Shown here piece after piece: positions 7,705-15,869 of a stretch of DNA of 64,000 nucleotides. The DNA comes from Xanthobacteraceae bacterium (GTDB lineage Bacteria; Pseudomonadota; Alphaproteobacteria; Rhizobiales; Xanthobacteraceae), in contig SCUB01000001.1 of NCBI GenBank assembly GCA_004297465.1, forward strand, positions 62,001-126,000, read 5' to 3'. The notes under the pieces were generated by a model that was given only the letters and a program-made list of their open reading frames with translations, was not told the DNA's origin and ran no database searches. Position 1 is the first letter of the stretch. Each line of letters starts with the position of its first letter. The position numbers and the translations under genes were made by a program.

Positions 7705-8670
7705 TCAGTCGCGTGCGCCGGCTGGACGCGCCGCGGGGGCGGTCAGCGGCGTGCGGGCGGCGGCGCGTGGCGCAGCGGTTGCGCGGACGTGGCGGGTCTC
7801 GTCATCGTAGAGCAGCGGACGGTGGCGCGAACGGGTCATATGCACCATGGCGCCGCGCCAGATTGCCAGCATGATCAGCGCGGTATGCTCGCTCAAGTCC
7901 TCATAGAGCCGGCTCAAGGCTTGGACCCGTTCGACCGAATGGCCGATGACCGGATTGAGGAACAGCAACACGCGCTGGAACGCGGGGAGCGGCATGCCGA
8001 GCGCGCGGCAGGCGACGGCAAGCAGTTCGCCGCCATTGTCCTCGACGATGCAGTCGGCTTGCAGCGTGGAGACGATCAGGCTGGCGCTCAGGTCTGCTGA
8101 GAAAGCGGCGCGATCGGCGGCGAGCGCGGCCCGTTCCATGCGTTCGAGCGCAGGTTCGGCGCGACGCGGATCGATCCGTGGCGCCGGCGCGATCGGGCAG
8201 GCGTCGATCTCGTCGAGGATGCGGCGGCGCTGCGTGGCGTCGGCGGTAAGAAAGATGTCGTTGATCGAATGCGCTTCGGGCGAATAGGCGCTGTAGCGCC
8301 GTGGCGGCGCGGCTTCGACCGCGGGCGCGGCCGAGGGGGCGTCGGCGCGCTGGTCCGGTGAAGCCGTAATGCTTGGGGACGGCGCTTCGGCCGGCATCGG
8401 CGCCAGCCCGAGCCTGGCGAGGATCGCTCGTGGCGCCGCCGGATAGACGGCGAGGCGCGCGCGCGCCGCGGCGCGGGTGGCGTCGTCGACTTCGTCGATC
8501 AGCCGCGTCGCCAGCTCGACGAATTGCCGCTCTTCCTCGGCGCTGTGCGCCGGCGTCTGCACATAGAGGTCGGTGAGCACGCGCAGGAGGGTCGGGCGGA
8601 TGTCCACCCCGTCGCGTCGCGCCAGCGTCAGCAGGCCGTCGAAACTCGGAAAGACAGGTGGAGATGCCAT
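7705..8670 (-). CDS. DUF2336 domain-containing protein
   Basis: A 321-residue, mostly alpha-helical cytosolic protein. It starts MASPPVFPSFDGLLTLARRD and contains TRLIDEVDDATRAAARARL, LGMPLPAFQRVLLFLNPVIG and ERVQALSRLYEDLSEHTALI. This matches the HEAT-like DUF2336 family found in Hyphomicrobiales. The frame extends 24 codons upstream, but the ATG at 8670 is preferred because family-like sequence begins there. It is convergent with DUF1491, with only 7 nt between them. A larger DUF2336-like protein is encoded at 36164. Confidence 0.75.
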   Translation of the reverse strand: MASPPVFPSFDGLLTLARRDGVDIRPTLLRVLTDLYVQTPAHSAEEERQFVELATRLIDEVDDATRAAARARLAVYPAAPRAILARLGLAPMPAEAPSPSITASPDQRADAPSAAPAVEAAPPRRYSAYSPEAHSINDIFLTADATQRRRILDEIDACPIAPAPRIDPRRAEPALERMERAALAADRAAFSADLSASLIVSTLQADCIVEDNGGELLAVACRALGMPLPAFQRVLLFLNPVIGHSVERVQALSRLYEDLSEHTALIMLAIWRGAMVHMTRSRHRPLLYDDETRHVRATAAPRAAARTPLTAPAARPAGARD

Positions 8671-8811
8671 GCCGTCATGCGTCGCGGATCGAGGATTTGT
8701 CCCCGACTTTAAGGCCCGTGACTTTAACAACCCGTTAACCAAGCGGGGCTCTTAATGCGACCAGGTGCTGATTTGGATCGGGACGATCGGCCGCACAAAG
8801 GGGAAATGGCC

Positions 8812-9006
8812 ATGGGCACGATCATCGAATTTCCGGCAGGTGAGATCTCGCATCGCTCCGCGACAGGCGCTGATCCGTCGATGGGATCGGCCACCGTGAT
8901 CATCCTTCCTGTCATTCGCATCGAACGTCATGGTGACGAGACGACGGACGGCCACGGCCCTGGTGCCGCGCCCGGCGGTCGCCGGGGCCGCCGCGCCCGC
9001 TCTTGA
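8812..9006 (+). CDS. Small hypothetical protein (MGTIIEFPAGE type)
   Basis: A 64-residue protein starting MGTIIEFPAGEISHRSATG with a middle block ATVIILPVIRIERHGDE and a basic, glycine-rich tail. Short proteins that begin MGTIIEFP recur in Hyphomicrobiales genomes as uncharacterised genes. AAGGGG about 8 nt upstream supports the ATG at 8812 rather than the one at 8806. The stop lies 8 nt before the next gene's start, suggesting an operon. Function unknown. Confidence 0.5.
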   Translation: MGTIIEFPAGEISHRSATGADPSMGSATVIILPVIRIERHGDETTDGHGPGAAPGGRRGRRARS

Positions 9007-9014
9007 GATCATCC

Positions 9015-9755
9015 ATGGCCCGTGCATCCGTCGTTGCTGCGTTCGCGCTGGGCGCGACGATGCTGGGTGGCTGCGCCGGAGGCGACTTCGGGCGTACGCG
9101 CGCCAGCTTTCTTTCCGACGACATGCATGGCTGGGTCGGACGCGAGGCGGTGGCGCGCGTCGGCGAGCCGGCCTCGCGCTTCCGCCTCACCGAGCAGGAG
9201 CGCGCGCTGCGCGATCTCGCATATCCCTTCATCGAGCCGCCACGGGCGCGGCCGGCCTGGGCCGGTGTGTTTGGCGACTACGTTCCGATCCCGGCGCCAT
9301 GGGAGCAGACGGTGGCGTTCGATGCCACCGCCTATGGCCGCCGCCTGATCGAGGAGCCGCACCGCTCCCATGCCTCGCGCTACGGCGTGCTGATCGAGGA
9401 CGTGCGCAACGACATCACCCGTATCGAGTCGTTCTTCACCGTCGCGCTGCGCGTGCTCGATCTCGACGCCAAGCGCAACGCCAGCCTGCCCTACATCTCC
9501 GGGCTGTCGGAGGGAGAGGCCGCCAATGCGCGGGCGCGCATGCGCGAGAACGCGCTGGTCGTGCAATGGGTGCAGCAATGCATCCATCAGCGCATCGCAT
9601 CCTACCGCTGGGCGATGGAGCGCCTGGTGCTGACCGCGCCCGACCCGATGGCGGTGGAAGCCGAGCGGGTGCTGGCGCTGCTGTCGGCGCGGGCGGCGGG
9701 CGCGCCATTGCAGGCGACGCCGATGGCGGGACAGCCGGTCGCGGTGCGCGGCTGA
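9015..9755 (+). CDS. Hypothetical outer-membrane lipoprotein
   Basis: A 246-residue protein with a lipoprotein signal peptide: a hydrophobic N-terminus (VVAAFALGATMLGG) and lipobox LGGC (Cys about residue 20), so the mature protein is probably lipidated and in the periplasm or outer membrane. The mature part has ERALRDLAYPFIEPPRARPAW, YGVLIEDVRNDITRIESFF and a helical end. Similar lipoproteins occur in Bradyrhizobium-like genomes without assigned function. It follows the small gene at 8812 by 8 nt. Confidence 0.72.
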   Translation: MARASVVAAFALGATMLGGCAGGDFGRTRASFLSDDMHGWVGREAVARVGEPASRFRLTEQERALRDLAYPFIEPPRARPAWAGVFGDYVPIPAPWEQTVAFDATAYGRRLIEEPHRSHASRYGVLIEDVRNDITRIESFFTVALRVLDLDAKRNASLPYISGLSEGEAANARARMRENALVVQWVQQCIHQRIASYRWAMERLVLTAPDPMAVEAERVLALLSARAAGAPLQATPMAGQPVAVRG

Positions 9756-9786
9756 GAATTCCCGATCGGGTTTCCGGTCGATCCAT

Positions 9787-10344
9787 CTATTTGACGGGCG
9801 CCGCGACGATGCCGCAGCGCGCGGCGGCGAGCGAGGCGCGCGCCTGCGCCATCAGGCCGGGTTCGGGTATCAGCGCCTTGAGCACGATGAGGCCGGTCGT
9901 CGTCGGCGAGTCGATGATGAGGCGGTCGGCGGCGGTGACGTCTTCCTCTTCCGGCAGCTCGGCATGCTGCTGCGGCGTCATCAGGTCCAGCTCGATCACC
10001 TTGCGTCCCGCCGAACGGTCGTTGATGGCGTAATACGCCACTTCATGGCGGGTGTAGAACGATACCGAGGTGTAGGCCTGGCTGACCGGAACGGTCAGCT
10101 TGAGCGAGCCGTTGCCGAGATCGTAGCGGCACACCGCGACCGCGAAGGCGGGATCGAGATAGGGAATGAGCGGGGCGTCGAGCGTCATCTGTGGCAGCGG
10201 CGTGACCGCGTTGAGCCGCGTCACCGGCGCGAGCCGCGCATAGGCATCCTGGCTGGCGATGCGCGGCATCGCCAGCACGCTCACGAGATGGATGATGCCG
10301 CCCAGCAGCACGCCGCCGACGATGATGAAGATCCAGCGGATCAT
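9787..10344 (-). CDS. DUF1254 domain-containing membrane-anchored protein
   Basis: A 185-residue protein with an N-terminal signal anchor (IFIIVGGVLLGGIIHLVSVL) and a periplasmic domain with AYTSVSFYTRHEVAYYAIND, RKVIELDLMTPQQHAELPEE and VLKALIPEPGLMAQARASL. This matches the DUF1254 half-domain proteins of Hyphomicrobiales. It overlaps by 4 nt with the DUF1214 gene upstream. DUF1254 and DUF1214 are usually fused in one protein in other bacteria; here they are separate but coupled. Function unknown. Confidence 0.8.
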   Translation of the reverse strand: MIRWIFIIVGGVLLGGIIHLVSVLAMPRIASQDAYARLAPVTRLNAVTPLPQMTLDAPLIPYLDPAFAVAVCRYDLGNGSLKLTVPVSQAYTSVSFYTRHEVAYYAINDRSAGRKVIELDLMTPQQHAELPEEEDVTAADRLIIDSPTTTGLIVLKALIPEPGLMAQARASLAAARCGIVAAPVK

Positions 10345-10919
10345 GGGCAGCCCACGGTGGCGATGGCCGGCATCGGCGCGTCGCGCTGGGTGCGCGTGGC
10401 GACGCCGACCGGCGTATCGTAAAAACGCAGCGCGACGATGTAGCGGTCGATCCCCGCGGTCGGCAGCCAGTTGCCGGCGCGCGCGCGTGGCGCCAGCCGG
10501 ATGACGAATTCGCCGCCGGAGTCGCGGACGATCTCCTGGCTGGTGAAGCCGTAGCGGTTGAGCGAATTGGCGATCAGCCGGCCCTGCCGGTCATAGATTG
10601 TCAGGGTCCAGTAGCGCGCCGCGGGCGTGGTGCCGCTGACCTCGACATCGCAGCGGCCGTCGAGCGGATGGCCGCGGTCGTCGGCGTCGGCCATGAAGGT
10701 CACGCCGTCGCCGGAACCGACCGGCAACTCGCCGGAGCGCACCACCGTGGCGCGGGCATAGGGATCGATATCCGCGGTGCCGGTCTTGGGCCGCGCCGTC
10801 CAGGCGCCGATGGTGATGGCGCCGAACGCGGTGCCGCGGTTGGCGGTCATCCATGTCAGGCCGAGTCCGATCGTCGCGGCAAACACCATGACCAGCAGAG
10901 TTCCGATAACCAGCCGCAC
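10341..10919 (-). CDS. DUF1214 domain-containing membrane-anchored protein
   Basis: A 192-residue protein with a hydrophobic N-terminal anchor (VIGTLLVMVFAATIGLGLTW) and a periplasmic DUF1214 domain (TARPKTGTADIDPYARATV, RYWTLTIYDRQGRLIANS, RYGFTSQEIVRDSGGEFVI). It starts at a GTG. It overlaps the DUF1254 gene by 4 nt and lies 24 nt downstream of the PBP gene on the same strand, so the three probably form one transcript. The partner domain DUF1254 is encoded separately just downstream. Confidence 0.82.
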   Translation of the reverse strand: MRLVIGTLLVMVFAATIGLGLTWMTANRGTAFGAITIGAWTARPKTGTADIDPYARATVVRSGELPVGSGDGVTFMADADDRGHPLDGRCDVEVSGTTPAARYWTLTIYDRQGRLIANSLNRYGFTSQEIVRDSGGEFVIRLAPRARAGNWLPTAGIDRYIVALRFYDTPVGVATRTQRDAPMPAIATVGCP

Positions 10920-10943
10920 GAGGATGTCGTTCCTTGGATGATG

Positions 10944-13190
10944 TCAGTTCTTGCGAGGCGAAGCGGGAGATTCGCGTCCGCTGGATGCAAAGGCGTCGGG
11001 GAGGGGAGTGGCGCCGCTGGTTGGCAGCGGCGGCGCCGGGGTGGCGGTCGCGGTCGCGGCAGCCTCGTCCATGGCCTTTTCGATGCGCACCAGGATGCCG
11101 GAGCCGCGATGGGTCAGCACCGGCGGCGGGGCGGGTTCGTTCTCGCGCGCGGCATTCGCGGCCGCCGCCACGGCGGCGGAAGCCGGCCGGGCGCTTGCCG
11201 GCGGCACGCCGGGGATGTCCTTGATCTCGACGCCCTGGTGGGCAACGGTCATGATGTCATGCCAGGTCTTGGCCGGCAGCGAGCCGCCGGTCATGCGGTT
11301 GGTCGGCGAATAATCGTCGTTGCCGAACCAGACGCCGCCCACGAAGTTGCCAGTGTAGCCGACGAACCAGGCGTCGCGATAGGCGTTGGTGGTGCCGGTC
11401 TTGCCGGCGGCGCGGATGCCATCGAGGATGGCGCGGCGCGCGGTGCCGTTCTCGACCACGTTGACCATCATGTTGGCCATGTCGCTGGCGACCTGCGGCG
11501 GAATGGCCGGCGTCGGCTTCTTGCCGTCGCGATCGAAGCGCCACACCAGGTCGCCGCTGCCGGTGCGCACTTCGAGCGCTGCGTGCGGCGTGACCGCCTT
11601 GCCGCGATTGGGGAAGGTGGCGTAGGCCACGGTATGTTCCAGCACGCTGACCTCGTCGGAGCCGATCGGCAGCGACGGCGTGTCCGGCAGCGGCGCCTTG
11701 ATGCCGAACTTGCGCGCGGTCTCGACGATCTTGGCGCGCCCGGCGCGCGGCCCGCCCTTGCCGCCTATGGCGATGGACAGCTTCACCGGGATGACGTTGA
11801 TCGACCTGGTCAGCGCCATTAGCAGCGTGATCGATCCGGAATAGGAGCGGCCGTAGTTCTGCGGACACCAGTTGCCGATGCACACCGGACCGTCGACCAC
11901 GATCGAGGTGGGCTTGAAGCCGTTCATGAGGGCGGTGGCGTAGACATAGGGCTTGAACGACGAGCCCGGCTGGCGCATCGCGTCGACCGCGCGATTGAAC
12001 TGGCTGGTGCCGTAGTCACGGCCGCCGACCATGGCGCGCACGCCGCCGTCGAGATCGGCGATCACGGTGGCGGCCTGGGTCGCGTGATAATCGCGCCCGA
12101 ACTGGCGCAGCTGGTTCTCGATCGTCTCTTCGGCGGCGCGCTGCACGTTCATGTCGAGCGCGGTGCGTACCACGAACACGCGCTCGGCGTAGGATTTGGG
12201 GAAGGTGGCGACCAGCTTGCGCATCTCGTCGAACGCCCAGTCGAGATAGTAGTTGGGCGAATTCTCGTTGCGGCGGTCGACGGCGATGGCCGGGTTGCGG
12301 CGGGCGCCGAACACCTGGCCTTCGGTCATGAAGCCGGCCTCGACCAGGTTGTCGAGCACGACGTTGGCGCGCGCGCGCGCGGCCGGCAGGTTGATGTGCG
12401 GGGCGTATTTGGTCGGCGCCTTGAACAGTCCGGCGAGCATGGCGGATTCGGCGAGATTCACCTCGCGCGCCGACTTGTTGAAGTAGAACTGCGCCGCGCC
12501 GTCGACGCCGAAGGTGCCGCCGCCCATGTAGGCGCGGTCGAGATAGAGCTTGAGGATCTCGTTCTTGGTCAGCCGCGTCTCCAGCCACAGCGCCAGGAAG
12601 GCCTCCTTGACCTTGCGCTCGATGGTGCGTTCGTTGGACAGGAACAGGTTCTTGGCGAGCTGCTGGGTGATCGACGAGCCGCCCTGCACGACGCCGCCGG
12701 CGCGCGCGTTGGTGGCGAGCGCCCGGAACGTGCCGGCGATGTCGATGCCGAAATGCTCGTAGAAGCGCCGGTCCTCGGTGGCCAGCGTCGCCTTGATCAG
12801 GTGATCGGGAAAGTCCTCGAGCGGAATCGAGTCGTTGTGCTTGATGCCGCGGCTGCCGATCGGATTGCCGTAACGGTCGAGGAAGGTGACGGCGAGGTCG
12901 GATTTCTTGAGCCAGTCGTCGTCGGAGGTTTCGCGGAAGGCGGGGATCGCCAGCGCCAGCATCAGCACCAGGCCGGCAAGCCCGAGCGTGGCCAGTTCGG
13001 ACAGCGGTTCGATGAACACCCAGCGCTTCCAGCGGCCGACATAGAAGCGGTCCATGAAGGTCGAGTAGCGCTCGTAGAATTCGCGCGCCCACACCGCCGC
13101 GGAAAACAGCGTCGAATCGATCCTGGCGTCGAGATCCAGCAGGAAGTGCTGGATGCGTCGCTTCCAGGCGGGGGGAAGGATATCGCGCAA
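10944..13190 (-). CDS. PBP1A family bifunctional penicillin-binding protein
   Basis: A 748-residue class A penicillin-binding protein that polymerises and crosslinks peptidoglycan. A cytoplasmic N-terminal extension (about 1-65) precedes one transmembrane helix (LATLGLAGLVLMLALAIPAF). The glycosyltransferase 51 domain has ATEDRRFYEHFGID, GGSSITQQLAKNLFL and RKVKEAFLALWLETRLTK (about 135-230). The transpeptidase domain has the SxxK serine in GSSFKPYVYA (about 405) and KTGTTNAYRDAWFVGYT (about 595). The C-terminal tail is Pro/Ala-rich. It looks full length and intact. It heads an operon-like run with the DUF1214 and DUF1254 genes. Confidence 0.95.
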   Translation of the reverse strand: MRDILPPAWKRRIQHFLLDLDARIDSTLFSAAVWAREFYERYSTFMDRFYVGRWKRWVFIEPLSELATLGLAGLVLMLALAIPAFRETSDDDWLKKSDLAVTFLDRYGNPIGSRGIKHNDSIPLEDFPDHLIKATLATEDRRFYEHFGIDIAGTFRALATNARAGGVVQGGSSITQQLAKNLFLSNERTIERKVKEAFLALWLETRLTKNEILKLYLDRAYMGGGTFGVDGAAQFYFNKSAREVNLAESAMLAGLFKAPTKYAPHINLPAARARANVVLDNLVEAGFMTEGQVFGARRNPAIAVDRRNENSPNYYLDWAFDEMRKLVATFPKSYAERVFVVRTALDMNVQRAAEETIENQLRQFGRDYHATQAATVIADLDGGVRAMVGGRDYGTSQFNRAVDAMRQPGSSFKPYVYATALMNGFKPTSIVVDGPVCIGNWCPQNYGRSYSGSITLLMALTRSINVIPVKLSIAIGGKGGPRAGRAKIVETARKFGIKAPLPDTPSLPIGSDEVSVLEHTVAYATFPNRGKAVTPHAALEVRTGSGDLVWRFDRDGKKPTPAIPPQVASDMANMMVNVVENGTARRAILDGIRAAGKTGTTNAYRDAWFVGYTGNFVGGVWFGNDDYSPTNRMTGGSLPAKTWHDIMTVAHQGVEIKDIPGVPPASARPASAAVAAAANAARENEPAPPPVLTHRGSGILVRIEKAMDEAAATATATPAPPLPTSGATPLPDAFASSGRESPASPRKN

Positions 13191-13504
13191 AACGTGCTGT
13201 CCTTAGCGTCTCAGGCCCGGCAGAACCATGCTCTGCTGCTCAACCGGCTCTCTCCCCGCCTTCCTCTATCCAGGAAGTATGCGGCAATCCGACGGCGCCA
13301 CGCCCCCCATGCCGTGGTTCGCGCCTTTGACCTTGTCGGGTCGATTCGGTTCTAGCCGACCCCCGCGACGCCGCCAACAGGGATATCGCCTTGTTTACAG
13401 GACGGATTGGCGCTTTGTCGGGTTGGTTGGTGCTATACCGGCGTGGGGTACGCTAGGCGGGCAGGGGTTGCCCGGCCGGTTCCGGCAAGAAGGGTCGCAG
13501 AGGC
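13191..13504. other. Intergenic region with no recognisable gene
   Basis: A 314-nt gap between the divergent PBP and YcgN genes. Both promoters should lie here. A small hairpin, CGGGCA-GGGGT-TGCCCG, is visible at 13458-13474. No coding region, RNA gene or clear promoter pair was identified. Confidence 0.5.
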
Positions 13505-14023
13505 GTGTTCTGGAAAACCAAGTCCTTGGAAGAAATGAGCGATTCCGAGTGGGAGAGCCTGTGCGACGGCTGCGGGCGCTGCTGCCTGGAAAAGCTGGAG
13601 GACGAGGACACCGGCCGGCTCTACTTCACCAGCGTGGCCTGCCGGCTGTTCGACGAGGGCGCCTGCCGCTGCCACGACTACGAACATCGCTCGGAGCGCG
13701 TTGCCGACTGCGTGCGGCTGACGCCGGCCAATGTCCGCAGCCTCAACTGGCTACCGTCGAGCTGCGCCTACCGGCTGGTGGCGGAGGGCCGCGACCTCTA
13801 CTGGTGGCATCCGCTGATCTCGGGCGATCCCGACACCGTGCATGCCGCCGGCGTGTCGGTGCGTGGCCGCATCGCGGCCTCCGAGGACAAAGTCACGCTG
13901 GAGGACATGGAAGATTACATCGTGCGCTGGCCGCAGCTGTTGCCCAAGCGCGCGCGGGGCGTGACGCGGTCGGCGGCTGTTGATATGAATAAAAACCTAA
14001 TTCCGAAGAAAAAAGGAATTTAA
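13505..14023 (+). CDS. YcgN family (UPF0260) cysteine-cluster protein
   Basis: A 172-residue cytosolic protein. It has the family core [20 protein letters not shown] near residues 15-34, then [19 protein letters not shown] and [20 protein letters not shown]. Eight or more cysteines in CxxC-like spacing suggest metal binding, and the family belongs to the YkgJ-type cysteine-cluster group. The exact role is not established. Translation starts at a GTG. Its 3' end overlaps the AATTCC-N10-GGAATT repeat just upstream of the GTA promoter, and it is the last chromosomal gene before the GTA block. Confidence 0.88.
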   Translation: MFWKTKSLEEMSDSEWESLCDGCGRCCLEKLEDEDTGRLYFTSVACRLFDEGACRCHDYEHRSERVADCVRLTPANVRSLNWLPSSCAYRLVAEGRDLYWWHPLISGDPDTVHAAGVSVRGRIAASEDKVTLEDMEDYIVRWPQLLPKRARGVTRSAAVDMNKNLIPKKKGI

Positions 14024-14026
14024 TCC

Positions 14027-14055
14027 TTGACAGCGATGCGCTGTCCGCGTAAGGT
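14027..14055 (+). promoter_or_regulatory. Candidate GTA promoter with a palindrome over the -35/spacer
   Basis: TTGACA at 14027-14032 is followed by a 17-nt spacer and TAAGGT at 14050-14055, a plausible sigma-70 promoter with a strong -35 and a weak -10. The spacer and -35 contain a perfect inverted repeat GACAGCG-ATG-CGCTGTC at 14029-14045, placed where a repressor would block RNA polymerase. It lies 3 nt after the YcgN stop and 133 nt before the first GTA gene. A second repeat, AATTCC-N10-GGAATT, is at 13999-14020. Confidence 0.45.
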
Positions 14056-14187
14056 TTCGTCATGCTCCACAATTGCGCTTGAGCGATCAGGGCGCTGACA
14101 CACGCTGGCCAGACGCCGGCAAGCGGGTGGCCACGTAAAACCTTTTGCGGCCCGCCCCGTCCCAGGACGTTTTCAGGAAAATTTCTC

Positions 14188-14589
14188 ATGGCAGCGAAGC
14201 GGGTGGCCAGGCCGGTGAAAAAGCCGGCGCGGCCGGCGCGCGCGTCTCCCTCCACGGCGAAGCGCAAGAAGGTGCCCGGCGCGGATGCGCTGACGCAACG
14301 CGTCGAGCGGGCCATCGAACATGAACTGTCGCGCATCGAGGCCGTCCTGAGCGACGGCGGCGAGGACGGCGCGCGGGGCGAGGCCGAGCGTCGCGCCCGT
14401 ACGCTGGCGACGCTGGCGCGGACCCTCAAGGAGGTCACGCGGCTGCGGGCCGGCGAGGAAAAAACGAAAGCCGCCGATGACGAACTGCCTCGCGATCTCG
14501 ACGAATTTCGACGCGAGCTTTCGCGACGTCTGGATCTCCTTGTCGCCGAAGCGGCGGCACTACATCCTGAGCCGGCTGAGCGAGGCTGA
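14188..14589 (+). CDS. GTA g1-like putative small terminase subunit
   Basis: A 133-residue, highly basic protein. Its N-terminus is Lys/Arg/Pro/Ala-rich (AAKRVARPVKKPARPAR) and the rest is helical (TQRVERAIEHELSRIEAVLS, RRARTLATLARTLKEVTRL, DEFRRELSRRLDLLVAEAA). Position directly upstream of the large terminase, and a size near that of RcGTA g1, point to the small terminase, which recognises DNA and stimulates TerL. No motif proves it. AGGA precedes the ATG at suitable distance. The 3' end overlaps the TerL start by 113 nt, unusually long for this cluster. Confidence 0.6.
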   Translation: MAAKRVARPVKKPARPARASPSTAKRKKVPGADALTQRVERAIEHELSRIEAVLSDGGEDGARGEAERRARTLATLARTLKEVTRLRAGEEKTKAADDELPRDLDEFRRELSRRLDLLVAEAAALHPEPAERG

Positions 14590-15842
14590 CGCCGCCTTCC
14601 TCAATTCCTGCTGGGGCATCTTCGCCCACGACCATCAGCGCCCGCCCGATGCCGCCGCGTCGGGACGCGACTGGACCACCTGGCTGTTGATCGGCGGACG
14701 CGGCGCCGGCAAGACGCGCGCCGGCGCCGAATGGGTGCGGGCGCAGGCGCTCGGCCTGGCGCCGTACGCGCGCGCGCCGGTCGGGCAGATCGCGCTGATC
14801 GGCGAAAGCGCGCACGACGTGCGCGAGGTGATGATCGAGGGCGTCTCGGGATTGCTGGCGGTCCATCATCGCGCCGAGCGGCCGCAATGGACGCCGACGC
14901 GCCGGCGTCTCGAATGGCCGAACGGCGCCGTGGCGCAGGCGTTCTCGGCCGACGATCCGGAAAGCCTGCGCGGTCCGCAATTCGCCGCCGCCTGGGCCGA
15001 CGAACTGGCGAAATGGCGCTACGGCGAGGCGGCGTTCGACATGCTGCAGTTCGGCCTGCGGCTGGGCGAGCGGCCGCGCCAGGTGATCACGACCACGCCG
15101 CGGCCGACCGCGCTTCTCAAGCGCCTGATCGCCGATCCGGCGACGGTGGTGACGCGGGCGCCGACGCGGGCCAACGCGTTTCATCTGTCGCCCGCCTTCC
15201 TCAAGGCGGTGGTCGGGCGCTACGCCGGCACCCGGCTGGGACGGCAGGAACTCGACGGCGAGATCATCGAGGACCGGCCCGACGCGCTGTGGTCGCGCGC
15301 TCTGATCGAGGCACGCCGCGTCGCCGTCGCGCCGGCGCTTTCGCGCATCGTGGTCGCGGTCGATCCGCCGGCCTCGTCGCGCCGCACCGCGGATGCCTGC
15401 GGCATCGTCGCGGCGGGCCTGGCGCCCGATGGCGCGCTCTACGTGATCGCCGACGACACCGCGTCGGGGCTGACGCCGGCGGCGTGGGCCGAACGCGCGG
15501 TGGCGCTGTGGCGGCGTGTTGAAGCCGACGCGCTGGTGGCCGAGGTCAACCAGGGCGGCGACATGGTGAAAAGCGTGATCGCGCATGTCGACGACAGCGT
15601 GCCGGTGATCGCGGTGCGGGCGACGCGCGGCAAGTACCTGCGCGCCGCCGGTGGCCGCGCTGTACGAGCAGGGCCGCGTCCACCATGCCGGCTCGTTCGC
15701 CGCCTTGGAAGACGAGATGTGCGACTTCGGCCCCGACGGGCTGTCGTCGGGCCGCTCGCCCGACCGGCTCGATGCGCTGGTGTGGGCGATCACGGCGCTG
15801 ACCACGGGACCGCGCGGCGGGCCGCGGGTGCGGGGACTGTAA
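14477..15842 (+). pseudogene. GTA large terminase subunit (TerL, g2), frameshifted near its C-terminus
   Basis: A phage/GTA DNA-packaging motor. The ATPase part has Walker A LLIGGRGAGKTRAGAEW (about residue 70) and a Walker-B-like FAAAWADELAKW. The nuclease part has VVAVDPPASS and LVAEVNQGGDMVKSVI. After RGKYLRA (about 15645) the main frame turns into arginine-rich nonsense ending at 15856. The +1 frame, from GTG 15651, continues the expected sequence: ALYEQGRVHHAGSFAALEDE, then CDFGPDGLSSGRSPDRLDAL, to a stop at 15842. So the last 60 or so residues are out of frame by a net indel in GCGCGCCGCCGG (15639-15650). Either the gene is broken, which would stop packaging, or the base call is wrong. 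Confidence 0.8.
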
Positions 15843-15869
15843 TCCCCCCGCGTTGAACTTCGAACATTG

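Noticed and set aside
9761-9773. CCCGATCGGGTTT as a terminator between the lipoprotein and DUF1254 genes
   Set aside because: Only a 5-bp arm without loop and three T residues; not convincing.
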